Below, one piece after another: positions 10,985-22,350 of a stretch of DNA of 64,000 bases. The notes beneath the pieces are model-generated. The model was not told the DNA's origin. It saw only the letters and a program-made list of their open reading frames with translations, and did not search any database. Every line of letters starts with the position of its first letter. The stretch's first letter is position 1. A program made the translations under genes and the position numbers. This DNA is from Gordionus sp. m RMFG-2023 (Eukaryota; Nematomorpha; Gordioida; Chordodea; Parachordodidae), in assembly GCF_954871325.1 (NCBI RefSeq), contig NC_088775.1, positions 15,415,561 through 15,479,560 on the forward strand, read 5' to 3'.

Positions 10985-11045
10985 TATATTAATTTGTGCT
11001 GTAAAGTAATGTGAAAAAAGTAACGTAATTACTAATGTCGTTACC
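10985..11045 (+). mobile_element. possible end of a GTAACG-type hAT-like MITE
   Basis: TGTGCTGTAAAGTAATGTG followed by AAAAAAGTAACGTAATTAC resembles the reverse complement of 17145-17228, which ends in CAGCACTA. Only single ends are visible, and I could not pair it. Confidence 0.25.
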
Positions 11046-11228
11046 TTGAATTTTATTCAAAAAACATCTATTTCAGAGGTGATTATTAGCAATGAATATT
11101 ATATATTTGAAATCTTACAATTATTATTTTTCTTATGAATTTTTTTTAAAATTTACAGATAAGAAATAATTATAATTTTATTAAATGATATATAGAAAAA
11201 TAAGTTATATTATTCAAATGAAACAATT

Positions 11229-11530
11229 TTAGAAAGTTTGTTTTCCAAATGAAGAGAGAAAATTAGGTAAGTCTCTTCTCTCTTCTAAAAAATCAATACA
11301 TAAATTTTTCAAAATATTTTGTTTTGTATGGTAACTACGATTTTTTTTGGGAGTGTATGTCCCAATACTCCATTGGCTGATTTTGCCCATGTCGACGGCT
11401 ATATCCATCCTCATCTTTTCAATTAGTTCCCATATTTTAAGTTTTTGTGGCCTATAATATGCTGAAATCGATTGTTCCACCCTTCACATTCACTATTTAT
11501 TCGATTTTCCCCAGAAATCGTAACGTAGAA
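11229..11530 (-). mobile_element. MULE-like transposase C-terminal fragment
   Basis: On the minus strand one frame reads NSECEGWNNRFQHIIGHKN. After a single frameshift it continues LKIWELIEKMRMDIAVDMG and a lysine-rich YTPKKNRSYHTKQ to a stop at 11229. The pattern EGWNNRF...IWELIE is typical of the C-terminal part of MULE-type transposases that accompany FLYWCH fingers. The catalytic domain is not present. Similarity is from memory. Confidence 0.5.
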
Positions 11531-11873
11531 TTATATTCTATTTCTATAAAATTTATCATGTTTTCTTTTTTTTCCGGGGAATTATTTTCCTCTTACGATT
11601 ATTTTTATTCATATATAAAATAGCGGCGCCACTACGGGGAGAGTGAGGGGTATTTATACAGAATAAATTTTTTTTTTAAAGTTAAAGAATAAAAAAAACA
11701 TTTTATTTTCTATATACAAACAGGCAACGCTAGCATCCCCTTCTTTGTGATGATTTAATGAAACATGTTATCCCATCCATATAAAATTATTTTCTTTACA
11801 AAAATAATTAAAATAAAACACTTGTAATTTATAAAAAAAATTTAACTTAATTACAACTTGTAATTAAATTAGT

Positions 11874-13614
11874 CAGTGGCGTATCCAGGATTTTCTTATA
11901 GGGGGGGGGGAATTTTTTTGGGGGCTTTGCCTCCAAACCCCCTTTGGCCAGCTTTTTCCTCACCTTCGGCCGGGTCATATCTTTGATCTATTCTTTTAAA
12001 TTATTCATAATTCAATAATAATTATATTAATATTTTTAACTTTTATTTGAATTTTGGTTCCTTTTATAAATTAATTATTTAAGAAATTTTTTTTTTAATT
12101 TTTAAATTTAACATTTATTAATAAATACAAATTAAATCTGACAAAATGATAGTAAAAAAATAAAATCATGTCCAAAACATAATTCTAGAAAATTCAAGAA
12201 ATTTAACAAACAAGGACTTCATAATACAAAGTATAATAATAGATATAATAGAAATATAATAAATGCAAATGATTATATGAAGAAGAAGGGGGGGGGTTTA
12301 AATAATTTAGGGAAGAAGAAGAAAATCTAGATTAATCGGCTCCTCGGGGAATGAACCTATGGCGTGTAAAATTAGATTTTATAATCTGAATTCCTATGCG
12401 TTGACGTAAGTAGTCGCTTTCTTTTGGGTCTCCTGATTACTAATTCGCGCTTATGAATATAAGAAGAAATAAAAGTTATAACCCAATTTTTATTTTAAGT
12501 TAGGTATATTATAGATAAATTTTTTTTAAAAATATAAAATTGAAATAAAGTTTAGTGTCAATTTTTTTTTTTATAAAATTTGCTTTAAAAACTAGCCTAA
12601 GCTTAAATTCTCATATAATATAAATATAAAATTTTTATGATTGAAAATAATAATTGTAGTGTGTATAAAATTTTGACTAGAAATTTTTTAAAGAACAAGT
12701 TTTTATAACTTATTAAATACAATATTATATAAATTTATTAAATACTAGAATTATAATGCGATTTTTAATTTTCGTGGGAATTTTTCCAATTCATCAAGAA
12801 TTTTCTTTGTCGTTGGAAATAAATCTCTGTGGATATTTAACATAGCTAACCCATTTAGCCGAGAAGTAGTATTTTGCAAATAAGTTTTCAACCTTCTCAA
12901 TTTGAAAAAGGTCCTTTCATTCGTATATGTTGTAATAGGCAAACATGCAAGAATATTAAATACCTTCAAAATATTTGGAAATTAAGCCTCCTTATACCGA
13001 TTGAGCGCATCAATAGCATGCTCAGGTAAAATAATAAACGTAGTAAATATTTATACCACAATTCGAATTCACTGATTAAATTAATTTCACATCATAGGAA
13101 TAAAATTTTGCTAAATATTTAATTATACCAATAATGGCATCAGAAAACGAAGAAGGGTCTTTAGGTAATAAAATTTGAAGATTACCAAAGGACTTGTTTT
13201 TTATCTAAAAACCGTACTTTAATTTGCGATAAAAAAGTATCTAAGAATGGAATGAAATTGGATATTTTATAAGATTTAGTTTGATTCAGCGTCTATATAA
13301 ATATTATGAAATATTCAACTACATTCATTCTTCCTGTCCACATTTTCCTCCAAATCAATAACTTGAACCAAATCGAAATTTGGTTTTTGTAAATTTCTAC
13401 ATAGTAGTGAGCTATAGGAAAATAATTTATTAATGCAACTAGCAGTAAAGATAAACTCTGCTTGATATTGAAAAATTTTGATGGAGCAGGGGAGAGGGGG
13501 TCCGGGGGTCGGGGTAAATTTTTTTATTATCTTAAAATAATATTTAGAAAAACAGTCAAATTTGCTATGAGGGGTGAAATTTCCCCCTTCCCTCCCCCAT
13601 TGGTTACGCGCCTG
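11874..13614 (-). mobile_element. hAT element with perfect 8-bp target-site duplication
   Basis: Left end CAGTGGCGTATCCAGGAT, right end ATTGGTTACGCGCCTG, imperfect inverted repeats of the common hAT form. Each is followed inward by poly-G or poly-C-rich sequence. The octamer AAATTAGT flanks it exactly on both sides (11866-11873 and 13615-13622). It is 1,741 bp and carries a decayed transposase on the minus strand, so it is a degraded or internally deleted copy. The second poly-G stretch near 13480-13520 belongs to the right subterminal region. Confidence 0.9.
12751..12969 (-). pseudogene. hAT transposase C-terminal dimerisation domain
   Basis: The frame reads ILACLPITTYTNERTFFKLR then RLKTYLQNTTSRLNGLAMLN and IHRDLF, the dimerisation domain of the P52rIPK/ZMYM-type hAT transposases. 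Upstream on the minus strand, out of frame, EFELWYK and AIDALNRYKEA continue the same protein, so at least one frameshift separates them. It lies within the 11874-13614 element and is non-functional. Confidence 0.75.
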
Positions 13615-13796
13615 AAATTAGTTAAATTACCGGGGATTACTATCGGTGGATAAAAAAAGTTTTGAAGATGGTTAAGTAACTATATATCTATAATATATAT
13701 AAAATCCTTGTCACAAAAATAGCGTTACGCTCTCATGCCACACTTTTCATGTCCCACTTTATAATATATATTCAAAAAATCGTTAGTTTTGAAAAA

Positions 13797-13873
13797 TGCC
13801 TGTGGCCCAATCGGGCAAGAACTTCGCTTACAAATCTAGATTGATTATTGGACTTGGGTTCGAATCCCGGCAA
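13797..13873 (+). repeat. tRNA-like sequence, probable SINE head
   Basis: A-box-like TGGCCCAATCGG at 13803-13814 and a perfect B box GGTTCGAATCC at 13857-13867. The gap between them is about 10 bases longer than in a class I tRNA, as in class II tRNAs or a decayed SINE head. A T-stem forms (TTGGG/CCCGG), but the acceptor stem does not pair, so a working tRNA gene is unlikely. A T-rich tract and CTTAATCCGG repeats follow. Confidence 0.55.
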
Positions 13874-13880
13874 ATTTTTT

Positions 13881-14879
13881 TTTTCTTAATCCGGTAAAAT
13901 ATTATTTTTTCTTAATCTGACAAAATTAATCAAATAGATACGATTCAAAGAGTACGAGATTTATTTAAATACTTTTTTAATTATTGAATTTATGTATAAT
14001 TTAAAATTTAAAATTTAAACCATTATATGGGGAATCAAAATTTTCTCTTTTATTTGATGAGGGATGAATCAGAAATTTTTCTATCTTATGAGGTGTTATT
14101 TAAAAATTTATATTTATTTAGGGTTATACTAAAATTTTCCAATATTTTTATAAAATATGTTAATAAAGTATATATTTACTAATTTTAATTTATGTGTACA
14201 ATTAAAAAGTCTTTTAAAATAAATTTTTATTCATTTGTATTTTATAATCTAAAAATTTATTCTTGCAAGATGAGAGTTTTATGTTAAAACCCTTAAGAAG
14301 GATCAATTCCACATTGAATTTTATACAACTTTATATCTCTTAATTAGGTAATTTTTATGCATAAGTAAATATTTGCATCTCTCTTATCTTTTCTGAAATT
14401 GGCCTTTCTACATGCATGCCATAGTTTTGTTTATTTTCTCATAACTTCATAATTTAATTGTAGAATGTATATTTTTCATAACTTATTTTAACATTTTTGA
14501 TTAAATGTATAACTTTTTTGTTTAACTTATATATAATTTGACTATGATTAAAGTTAACCTCCTATTATTTGTTAACTTAGAATATCTTTTTTTTTTTTCT
14601 ATTGTAATTTAATAACAAAGTCTTAAATTTAAATTTATATTTTGTAACTAAGTAATAAATCATTTGGAAGGGTGGTGGTTTGTTTAAAATTTAAATTAGA
14701 ATGAACATATTATTAGCATGGTATTTTAATATGTATTGATGATTTTCATATAAATTTTGAAAAATTTTCCCAATAATATAAATGGCAAAAAAATTATATA
14801 CATTTTAGACAGATTTAATTCTTATAAACCCCTACATCACACCTATTTTTCTGGATTCAAGGTAAAAATAAATTATTCT
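13881..14879. other. non-coding AT-rich DNA
   Basis: No coding or repeat signal that I can support. Confidence 0.4.
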
Positions 14880-15620
14880 GGGTTTCACTGGGTTTGGGAA
14901 ATATTTTTCACAATTAATATGGACTTGGAAGTAGCTGGGAAACATTTTTTAAATATAATATATGCTTAGATTACTGAAAATTTTTTAATTTTAAATATGG
15001 GTTAGAAATTGGCCTGAAAATTTCTTTTGGAGACATGGCCAGGCCTGATAAAATACCGAGGACCATGCAACTTTCATATTCTGATTGTATTTTTAAATGC
15101 ATTGTGACTTTTATGGTCTTTTTGAAAAAATTTTCTCAAGTGCGTGGACCTGGCTTGTGAATTTTTTGTATAGGTGTAATATTTAACACAGAATATTTAT
15201 ATGGCCCTCAGGTAAAAACTAATTTACTTATATTTTTATAAAAATAGTATTCATTCTCAGTCTTAATGGGTTGGCCTTTGTCTGAAGTAGGGGTGAGCTG
15301 GGTTAAAATAGAATAAAAAATAGATATGGTTTTTAGAGATTTACCTATCTCCCAGGTTGGGAAAAAATTTTGAAAATTACTATGGGTTGGCCAGGCTTGG
15401 GAAAATTTTTTTTATAAAATTTTTATAGGTTGGGCTGGGTTTGAAAAATATTTTTATAAATTATATTAGGCTGGGCTAGGGAAAAATTTTTGAGCATTTT
15501 TGAAAAATAATTTTTTTATTATTAACTATGAGTCAGACATTGGCCTAAAAAAAATTTTATGCAGGCCTGGGCGGCCTGATCAAAAAACGTAGGCTCATGA
15601 AAATCTGATATTGATTGTAT
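14880..15620. repeat. degenerate GGGCTGGGCTTGG-type repeats
   Basis: Many scattered copies of TGGGCTGGGTTTGAAAAA, GGCCAGGCTTGGGAAAA and GGCCTGGGCGGCCTGAT-like blocks alternate with poly-T runs. The same vocabulary appears at 45743-46217, so this is probably an old non-autonomous DNA element or a nest of them. No boundaries could be fixed. Confidence 0.35.
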
Positions 15621-16049
15621 TTTTAACATTATGATTATTTAAATATTTTATATCACTTCTCAACTACCAAAATTATAATATTCACTGGGCTTGGAAGAAT
15701 TTTTCAAAATTATTATTGCTTTGTACTTTGCCTGGGAATTTTTTTAATATTAAATATTAGGTATAAATAGTAATATTTATCAAATAATATTGGTATTATC
15801 AAGTAAAAGCTTTAAATTTAATTTTACCAAACCATAGTATTTACACTTAGTTTTAATGGATTAAACCTGGCATGAAGAGGGGGGGGGGATTAAAAGAATA
15901 ATAATTGGATATTATTTTCAAATAAGAGGTAACAACTATCATAAAAGTATGAAAAAAAATTCTCCCCGTCATTTTTGACGGGCTATCTTCTGGTAAACTT
16001 ATAATTATATAAGATAATTTAACATAGTCCGGAAGAGAAAAAATAGTTA

Positions 16050-16605
16050 AATCAAACAAACTCTGCCAAAATCATCGCAATTTGAACAAATATTTGAATT
16101 GTTAGTTAGAAAATGAGATTAATGTAGAAAAAATAATAAAACCTACTAATTTATAATTAAATTTAAATGTATAATAAGATTTAAAAGATTAGTAAATGAG
16201 ATTTATTTTTTCTTAGTTTACCCAAGGTAGAGTAAAGCTGTGCAAATTCAATTTTATTTTGCCTGATTGAAATTTATTTTGAAACCCTATCTCAGTTTAT
16301 ACCTATTGATCTTTAGGCACTATTAGCACCTTCCTCCTTACTTTAGCTCTGAGTCTGAAAATATTTTAATTTATTTAAATAAAAAGCATTTTAATTTTTA
16401 TATAAAGTTAAATTTAATTAAACCATAACTAGACCCGATTAAAATTTTTTTATCCCGAAGCTGACTTGCTTGAAGGGCTATGCTATTTAACAGTTATAAA
16501 CAACTCCGGATCAGGACCCCTTGTCTGAACCCCTAGTTTGTGCTCAGAGCAGGCTTGAGCACAAACTTGGTTCGTAATTTTATGACCAAGCAAATTAACA
16601 ACACT
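16050..16605 (+). mobile_element. right-end fragment of the TAGTGTTGTTA element
   Basis: Shares AACAAATATTTGAATTG, AAAATGAGATTAA, GAGATTTATTTTTTCTTA and the terminal GACCAAGCAAATTAACAACA with 4740-4973. The left end is absent or unrecognised. Confidence 0.55.
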
Positions 16606-17144
16606 TGTGCCAATCATTTTTAAAATTTAGACGCAACACGGCTCGAATTTTCTACAAGAGCTTGAAGGGGAAAAGTTACTTCAAAATATATTTTTTTATC
16701 TGCCTGATTGATTAAATTTGAGGAGGCATCTTATATTACCCTAACTATTTCGTTTTTCTCTCCCTTTTTTCATTATATACTATGTGTTCGCTTTAGACTC
16801 CAAATATTGTTAAAAATATTTTAAAAATAAAAACATTTAATTATACTATAAAATTATTTATTTTTTATTAGTGTTGACATTGAAAAGCCAAATAACGATG
16901 TACACTTTAAAACCATTTCAAAAATTACATTTTCTAAGTGTAAGCTATTGTTGAATAAAATGGGGGCAATCTTCAAACTCTGCAGCCATTTTTAAGGGAA
17001 GCATGGGAAAGAACTCTTTTTATAACGCCTAGAAATTAATAGATAGTCTTATTAAGGATAATTGCATATGACGAATATTATGATAAATCTGAATTACAGA
17101 GGTTTTCAGATAAAGACAAGTCGTTCAACGTGAGTTCCCTTTTT

Positions 17145-17230
17145 AAGGTAACCGTAACGCGTTCCTTTTTTCAGATGTAACGCGTAACTGTAACGCGTTT
17201 CTTTTTTGTAGTAACGTTTACAGCACTAGA
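17145..17230 (-). mobile_element. GTAACGCG-rich hAT-like end
   Basis: Three to four GTAACGCGTTNCTTTTTT-like repeats end in TTTACAGCACTA. Subterminal GTAACGCG repeats next to a TAGTGCTGTAAA terminus are typical of certain hAT MITEs. The partner end was not found in the window. Confidence 0.4.
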
Positions 17231-17544
17231 AATAATTAAAAAATTTTGTTTTAACATATAAATAAAAAATTATATTTTAATATGATATACTGTATTATGT
17301 TAACTTTTCAATTTTTAACTATCCACTTAAAGATCTTCATAAATATATACAAATTCCACTATCAATGTAAAATTTATTATAGCTTAGAATCAGATGAGTT
17401 CAGAAATTTCAAATTAATCTTTTACACCTGACAATTAACATAAGCCAGATTGTCTACATTCTGTTATTAACAAAAATCCTTTATATTAATTAATTTATTA
17501 TTATTAATTATTTTATCGATGATTATATATTTAAATATATTCTT

Positions 17545-17675
17545 TCTATATTTTATTTAATTAAATATTACTTTATATATATTTAAATATTACTTTATAT
17601 ATAATTTAATATTACTTTATATATATATTTAAATATTACTTTAGATATATTTAAATATTTTATATAATTAAATAT
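17545..17675 (+). repeat. AT-only tandem repeat, ~22-26-bp unit
   Basis: About five units of AAATATTACTTTATATATAT-like sequence. Confidence 0.7.
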
Positions 17676-17965
17676 TCATAAATATATATTGCATAAATTA
17701 TAATATAAATATTTTAAAATTTATTAAATTTAAATGTTAAAAATGTCTTATTTGTATTCACCATCTTTCTTTTTTTGACGCTAAAGCTGTGGATATTTCG
17801 GCCCCGAACCTTTTTATTTTTGAACCTAGGGTTAAACAATAAATATGACAATAATGATTAATTTTTTACAAAATGGAATATCTCTTATTCTTAAATTTAA
17901 TTTGGATATAAAAGCCTTAAACTTGCCAAAATTATATCAGAGTTAAAAAACTTTAGCGGGAAACC

Positions 17966-18060
17966 CAGTGGCGTAGCCAGTATTTTCCAATAGGGGGGGG
18001 GGGGGTAGTTTTTTTGTGGGGCTTCGTCCCTAAACCCCGTTTATTCCCGTTAAAGTTGGC
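17966..18060 (+). mobile_element. hAT left end with a poly-G tract
   Basis: CAGTGGCGTAGCCAGTATTT is followed by a G13 tract and then a GGGGCTTCGTCCCTAAACCC block like that of the 11874-13614 element. I found no matching right end or duplication of the flanking GGGAAACC, so the element's extent is unknown. Confidence 0.5.
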
Positions 18061-18239
18061 TGAACAAGCCCTAATTCTAAAATATGGCAATGTTTTGTGC
18101 TTTATTAGTGTCTGACTTTAACCAGTATAATAGTCAGTATAAAATAAAAATTATTAGTAACAAGATTTTGACCAACAATAAGATAGTGACTGAAAGCCTT
18201 TATTCAGTAATTTTACTAATGTTTAGATAATAATTGTAT

Positions 18240-20100
18240 TTATTAATTTAATCCGTTTGGTAGACAGTATAAAGAAAATCGTCAAAATAGATACGTGCTA
18301 TAATAGGAAATATAAAAAACTATATATCTGGTGTTCGATAATATTTAATGCCTGACTTGTACTTTCAATTCCTCACTCAAATATGAAGACCACAAAAAGA
18401 AACTGAGTTACAATTCATATATGTCTAAAGAAGAAACAACTCTCCATTGTAATATGAATTCTCCAGATATAATTACTAAAATTTTACTTAATTTAAATAT
18501 TTAATATGAAATATTTTATTTCAATTTAAGAGTATCAACTCTGATGGCGAGGGATAAGTTCTAAATCGCTAAAAATTGGGAATTTTTCTTATATTTTATA
18601 GAAAATTTTTGAAGTAAATTTGAAATTAATATTATTAGATGCTAAAGTGTAAACACTTGTATTTAAGTTGAGTTATCAGAAAAATGACTAAAAAATATTA
18701 GAAATATTATCAGTACCCCCAATTTGATTACCAATTCAAGAATCAAACTGGGAATATGGATGATATTTTCTCCATTTTGAGCGATTTTTTTGAAATTCTC
18801 AACTTAAATACAAATGTTTACTCCCCTAGCATCTATTAATATTAATTTCAAATTTACTTTAAAATTTTCTAGGAGATATAAGCGAGATTCCCAATTTTTA
18901 GAGATTTTTATTTTAGCGATTTATAAAGGTAACCGATGGCGTTACCTTATAATTAATTTTCTACTATATTCTTTTTCTATTATTTTTAATCCTTTAACAT
19001 AAATTAACAATTTTACAATAATCAATAAAGTAATCTTTTAACAATTTCTTTTTTCAAATAATAATAAATAGTTCTTTCGAAGTTAATACATCTATTAAAA
19101 CAAAATAAAAACTATGACGTCACGCGCTAAGCATGAAGTGAGCCAAACTTTTGGAAACACTAATTCTGAAACTTAAACAATTAAGTAGGGCTTTATTTGT
19201 ATATTTTATTACTTTATTCTCTTTGGTAGTTGATTTAAAGAGGAAAATAATCATTAGTAAAAAATGAAAAATTGTCAAAATTAGCATCATGCCAGAACGG
19301 AGAATGTAGAACGTTCTAACTATCTGGTTTGCGTTAATATTTAGTGTCTTATTAATTCTTTAATTAATTTCGCCAGCCATTATAAAAATAACCGAATTAT
19401 GAACCACAAAACTAAATATGATATCACGTCTTTCTTACACGTAAAGTTAGGCAAACATATGGAAGCATTATTTCAGAAATTTATCTCAGAAATTAGTGAG
19501 TATTTCATATACTTCTTTCAGGCGGCTTCCACCTGTTTGGTAGATAGGCTAAATAAAAACATTCTTGGCAAAATAAAAAAAGTCGTCAAATGGCATTATG
19601 GTAGAAGGAAAATTATAAAAGCAATTAATAATATGTAATGCATTGTACTTAATAGTCTATCGATCAATTTTTTTCAGCCAATAAATAAAAACAAGTTATA
19701 AGCTAAATAAATATTTAAGCAAGTCTTAGGCTGAATCTTAAATCTAGAATTTTAAATTATCAAACAATTTAGTCTGAATACATTAAGGTTCTCGTTCCCC
19801 GATTCAAGATATTTTTCAATCTTATGATTATATGATCTTTCATAGTTATACCTTTTATTTTTAGTTAAAGTTTTAATAAATATATAGAGATAATTTAAAT
19901 CGCATTAAATTTTTGCCAAACTTTTGAAATAAAGCTTAGGTTAATATGTAGTGCTTAAAGAATACATTTTAGTTTAATCTTCAATCTGCTTAATATAAAT
20001 AAAAAGGTTATTAGCAAAATGCGAAAATTACTAAAATTGATACCAAGATTCAAGATAGAACGAAGATTCTAGAAGCACAAAAGCAATTAAAAAAATTAAA
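18240..20100. repeat. diverged dispersed/tandem repeat family
   Basis: Motifs such as TTTGGTAGANAG...AAAATCGTCAAAAT, GACGTCACG...GGCAAAC and TTTTGGAAACACTAATTCTG recur near 18250, 19110-19230, 19400-19640, 19990 and again at 22200-22290. Spacing is irregular (about 310-450 bp, more where the foldback intervenes). Copies are too diverged to set unit borders by eye. Confidence 0.35.
18562..18923. repeat. long foldback (arms ~113-128 bp, loop ~121 bp)
   Basis: 18562-18674 pairs with the reverse complement of 18796-18923. Matching blocks include TAAATCGCTAAAAATTGGGA, GTAAATTTGAAATTAATATT, AGATGCTA and TATTTAAGTTGAG. Identity is high but imperfect, with a few indels. The structure is that of a foldback MITE or an arrested palindromic duplication. 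A short frame at 18814-19002 is an artefact of the arm. Confidence 0.85.
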
Positions 20101-20816
20101 TAAACGAAATGCCTAGAATATTTCTTACTATTATTATCATTAAAACAAATCCTATCTTCTTTTAAAATATGAGACTTGATGTGATTGTAGCTTTGATACT
20201 TTTATATTTAATAGCGGCATAAAAAGGTAGTCAAATCATTTTATTTTAAAACTCGGTCCGGGCGGATTTATGGATATCGGGCCGACTTGGTAGGGATTAG
20301 TTATATTTCTAAAAATATAATTTTAAAATTACTATACTTAAAATATTTTGCTATGGCTAGCAGGACAACAAATGTTTTTTGCGTATATATTATATTATAT
20401 AAAGAATTTGTGGCAAATATTTTTTTTTACAAAAAAATGCTTATAATTTAAGTTTTAGATTATGTCTAGATTTCCATCCCAGACAAGAATAATTATTTTA
20501 TAGGAAAAAATGTGGCATACAGATAATTAATCAAATTATTTTGCATAAAATTATAAAGTTACTAAAAAGATCTAGACAAAAATAAAGAAGGAATAGTTTT
20601 TTTAAATGACTGGGGTCTGCATAGTCCCTTGTGCTTCAAAAGGTTACAAAATATAATTAAAATTTTTATTATGAACTAAATTGGCTTGAATATGATTCTT
20701 TTATTTAAAATTGTATTAAGAAGATATGAAATTAATATATAATTTTATATAAAAAAAAATTATTGTGTCGATTTTCAATACTGGTACATAAAAATAAATC
20801 TTGTTAAAACTAGGAT

Positions 20817-21840
20817 AGTAGGGGAGACGGGGAGCAATCTCGTTTTATTTCACTTATTTACTTTTATGCTATCCATAATTTATAAAAATATACTTTTTTA
20901 ACCGTATTAATTTTTCCGTATAAAAAAATTTGGGAATAAATGAGCTATCCGGGGAATCCAATGAGGCGTTTTGAGCTGTAAAATATTGATTATCTTTAAA
21001 TATTAAAGGATATTTATATTATTGGAACCATTTTATTGATAAAAATAAGCCATAATGGAAAATAATTATAAAAAATTAGTAAACTTTATTGACAATATAA
21101 ATAAATAAAGAATGGATTAAAATTGCAACAGGATCCATGTGCTTAAGAAGAGTATTTACGGTATTGGAACCAATCCTCATTATTATGAAATTTTTAATAG
21201 TTATCCGTTTTCCATATTAAACATGTGTCATTATAGTTCTTGTTTTTATTATTATTGTTCTTATTATTATTACTTTTGTTGTTTTTCTTAGAAGCAATTT
21301 TCATAGCCCATTCCTTGGCTCTCTTTTTATAGGGAGAGGAGGTTAAAATTGAATGATTGCTTATTTTTAGTGTTCTTTTTAAAAATATAATTTGGATAGA
21401 GCACAATAGTCTCTGGAAAATAATAATTGAGGTTTAAAAATTGAGCAATTGTAAATTTAAAAATGACAACAAAAAGATCATATGAACCTATGAAAGGTAG
21501 CCCCATACCTTCTATCTTTAAAACATAATTTTATGGTAGTTTAAAGATTTTTTTTTTCAAACAAAGCATGTTTAGAATAGCGTTTACCCTTTTATATAAG
21601 ATAGTTATTAGATAATTAAAACCTTTTATTTTTTATTTTTGATAAATTGGAGAATTTAAAAAGTTTTGAGGGTATAAATCATGTTAAAAAATTATAGCCG
21701 CATATGCATATATACATATTTGGAAATTTAACCCTTAGTTGTTTACTCTAGAAGAAAACCAGGCTAGCAAGAACCCTGGCTCCATAAGATCCCTGGCTCC
21801 ATAAGATCCCTGGCTCCATAGATCCCTGGTCTCCCCTACT
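20817..21840 (-). mobile_element. pogo/Tigger-like element with 12-bp TIRs
   Basis: Left end AGTAGGGGAGAC, right end GTCTCCCCTACT, an exact 12-bp inverted pair about 1 kb apart. A similar end (AGTAGGGGAGACC) occurs at 57187 by the pogo-like element there. Inside on the minus strand (21406-21194) a frame reads SILTSSPYKKRAKE and then a lysine/asparagine-rich tail, resembling the C-terminus of pogo-type transposases. The DDE core is deleted. Confidence 0.6.
21768..21832 (+). repeat. 17-18-bp tandem repeat inside the right end
   Basis: About three to four copies of ATCCCTGGCTCCATAAG lie directly inside the right terminal repeat of the 20817-21840 element. Confidence 0.8.
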
Positions 21841-22299
21841 TATTAATTCAATTAGTTTTACGGACTGCAAAAAACCGAATTATAAGTGTTGTAATATTTA
21901 GATGAAAACGAAAAATGTATTAGAAAAATTAGAAGAATTATTACAATATTATTTAAGATTACATAATATGGAAATGTTTTAAAGAAAAGATATATAATTG
22001 AAATTTTGTGAATATTATACCACTTTCCAATGGGAAAGTATTCTTTCTTAATTTTTATTTCCCTTTAACCCTTTGATTTTTAATTTTTATGTCTTATTAT
22101 TTTATAATTATTAAAGTGATAGTAAAATTATTTTATTTATATGTTTCTGATTAATATTTTTCAGTTCTTTTTATTTCAATCTATTCTCCATTAGTTACCT
22201 CAATCATGCTTACTAAAATAAGCAAAATGAAAACACTCACATCACTTTTGGAAATACTGATTCTAAAATTTATACTGAAACATTATGTAGGGCTTAATT

Positions 22300-22350
22300 C
22301 AGACGCGTAAACAGGAATTTTCTATGGAGAGGGAGGGGGGTCGGGAGTAA
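22300..22350 (+). mobile_element. hAT-like left end (CAGACGCGTAAACAGG)
   Basis: CAGACGCGTAAACAGGAATT is followed by GGAGAGGGAGGGGGG, the same layout as other hAT ends here. Flanking octamer GCTTAATT; no right end found. Confidence 0.4.
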
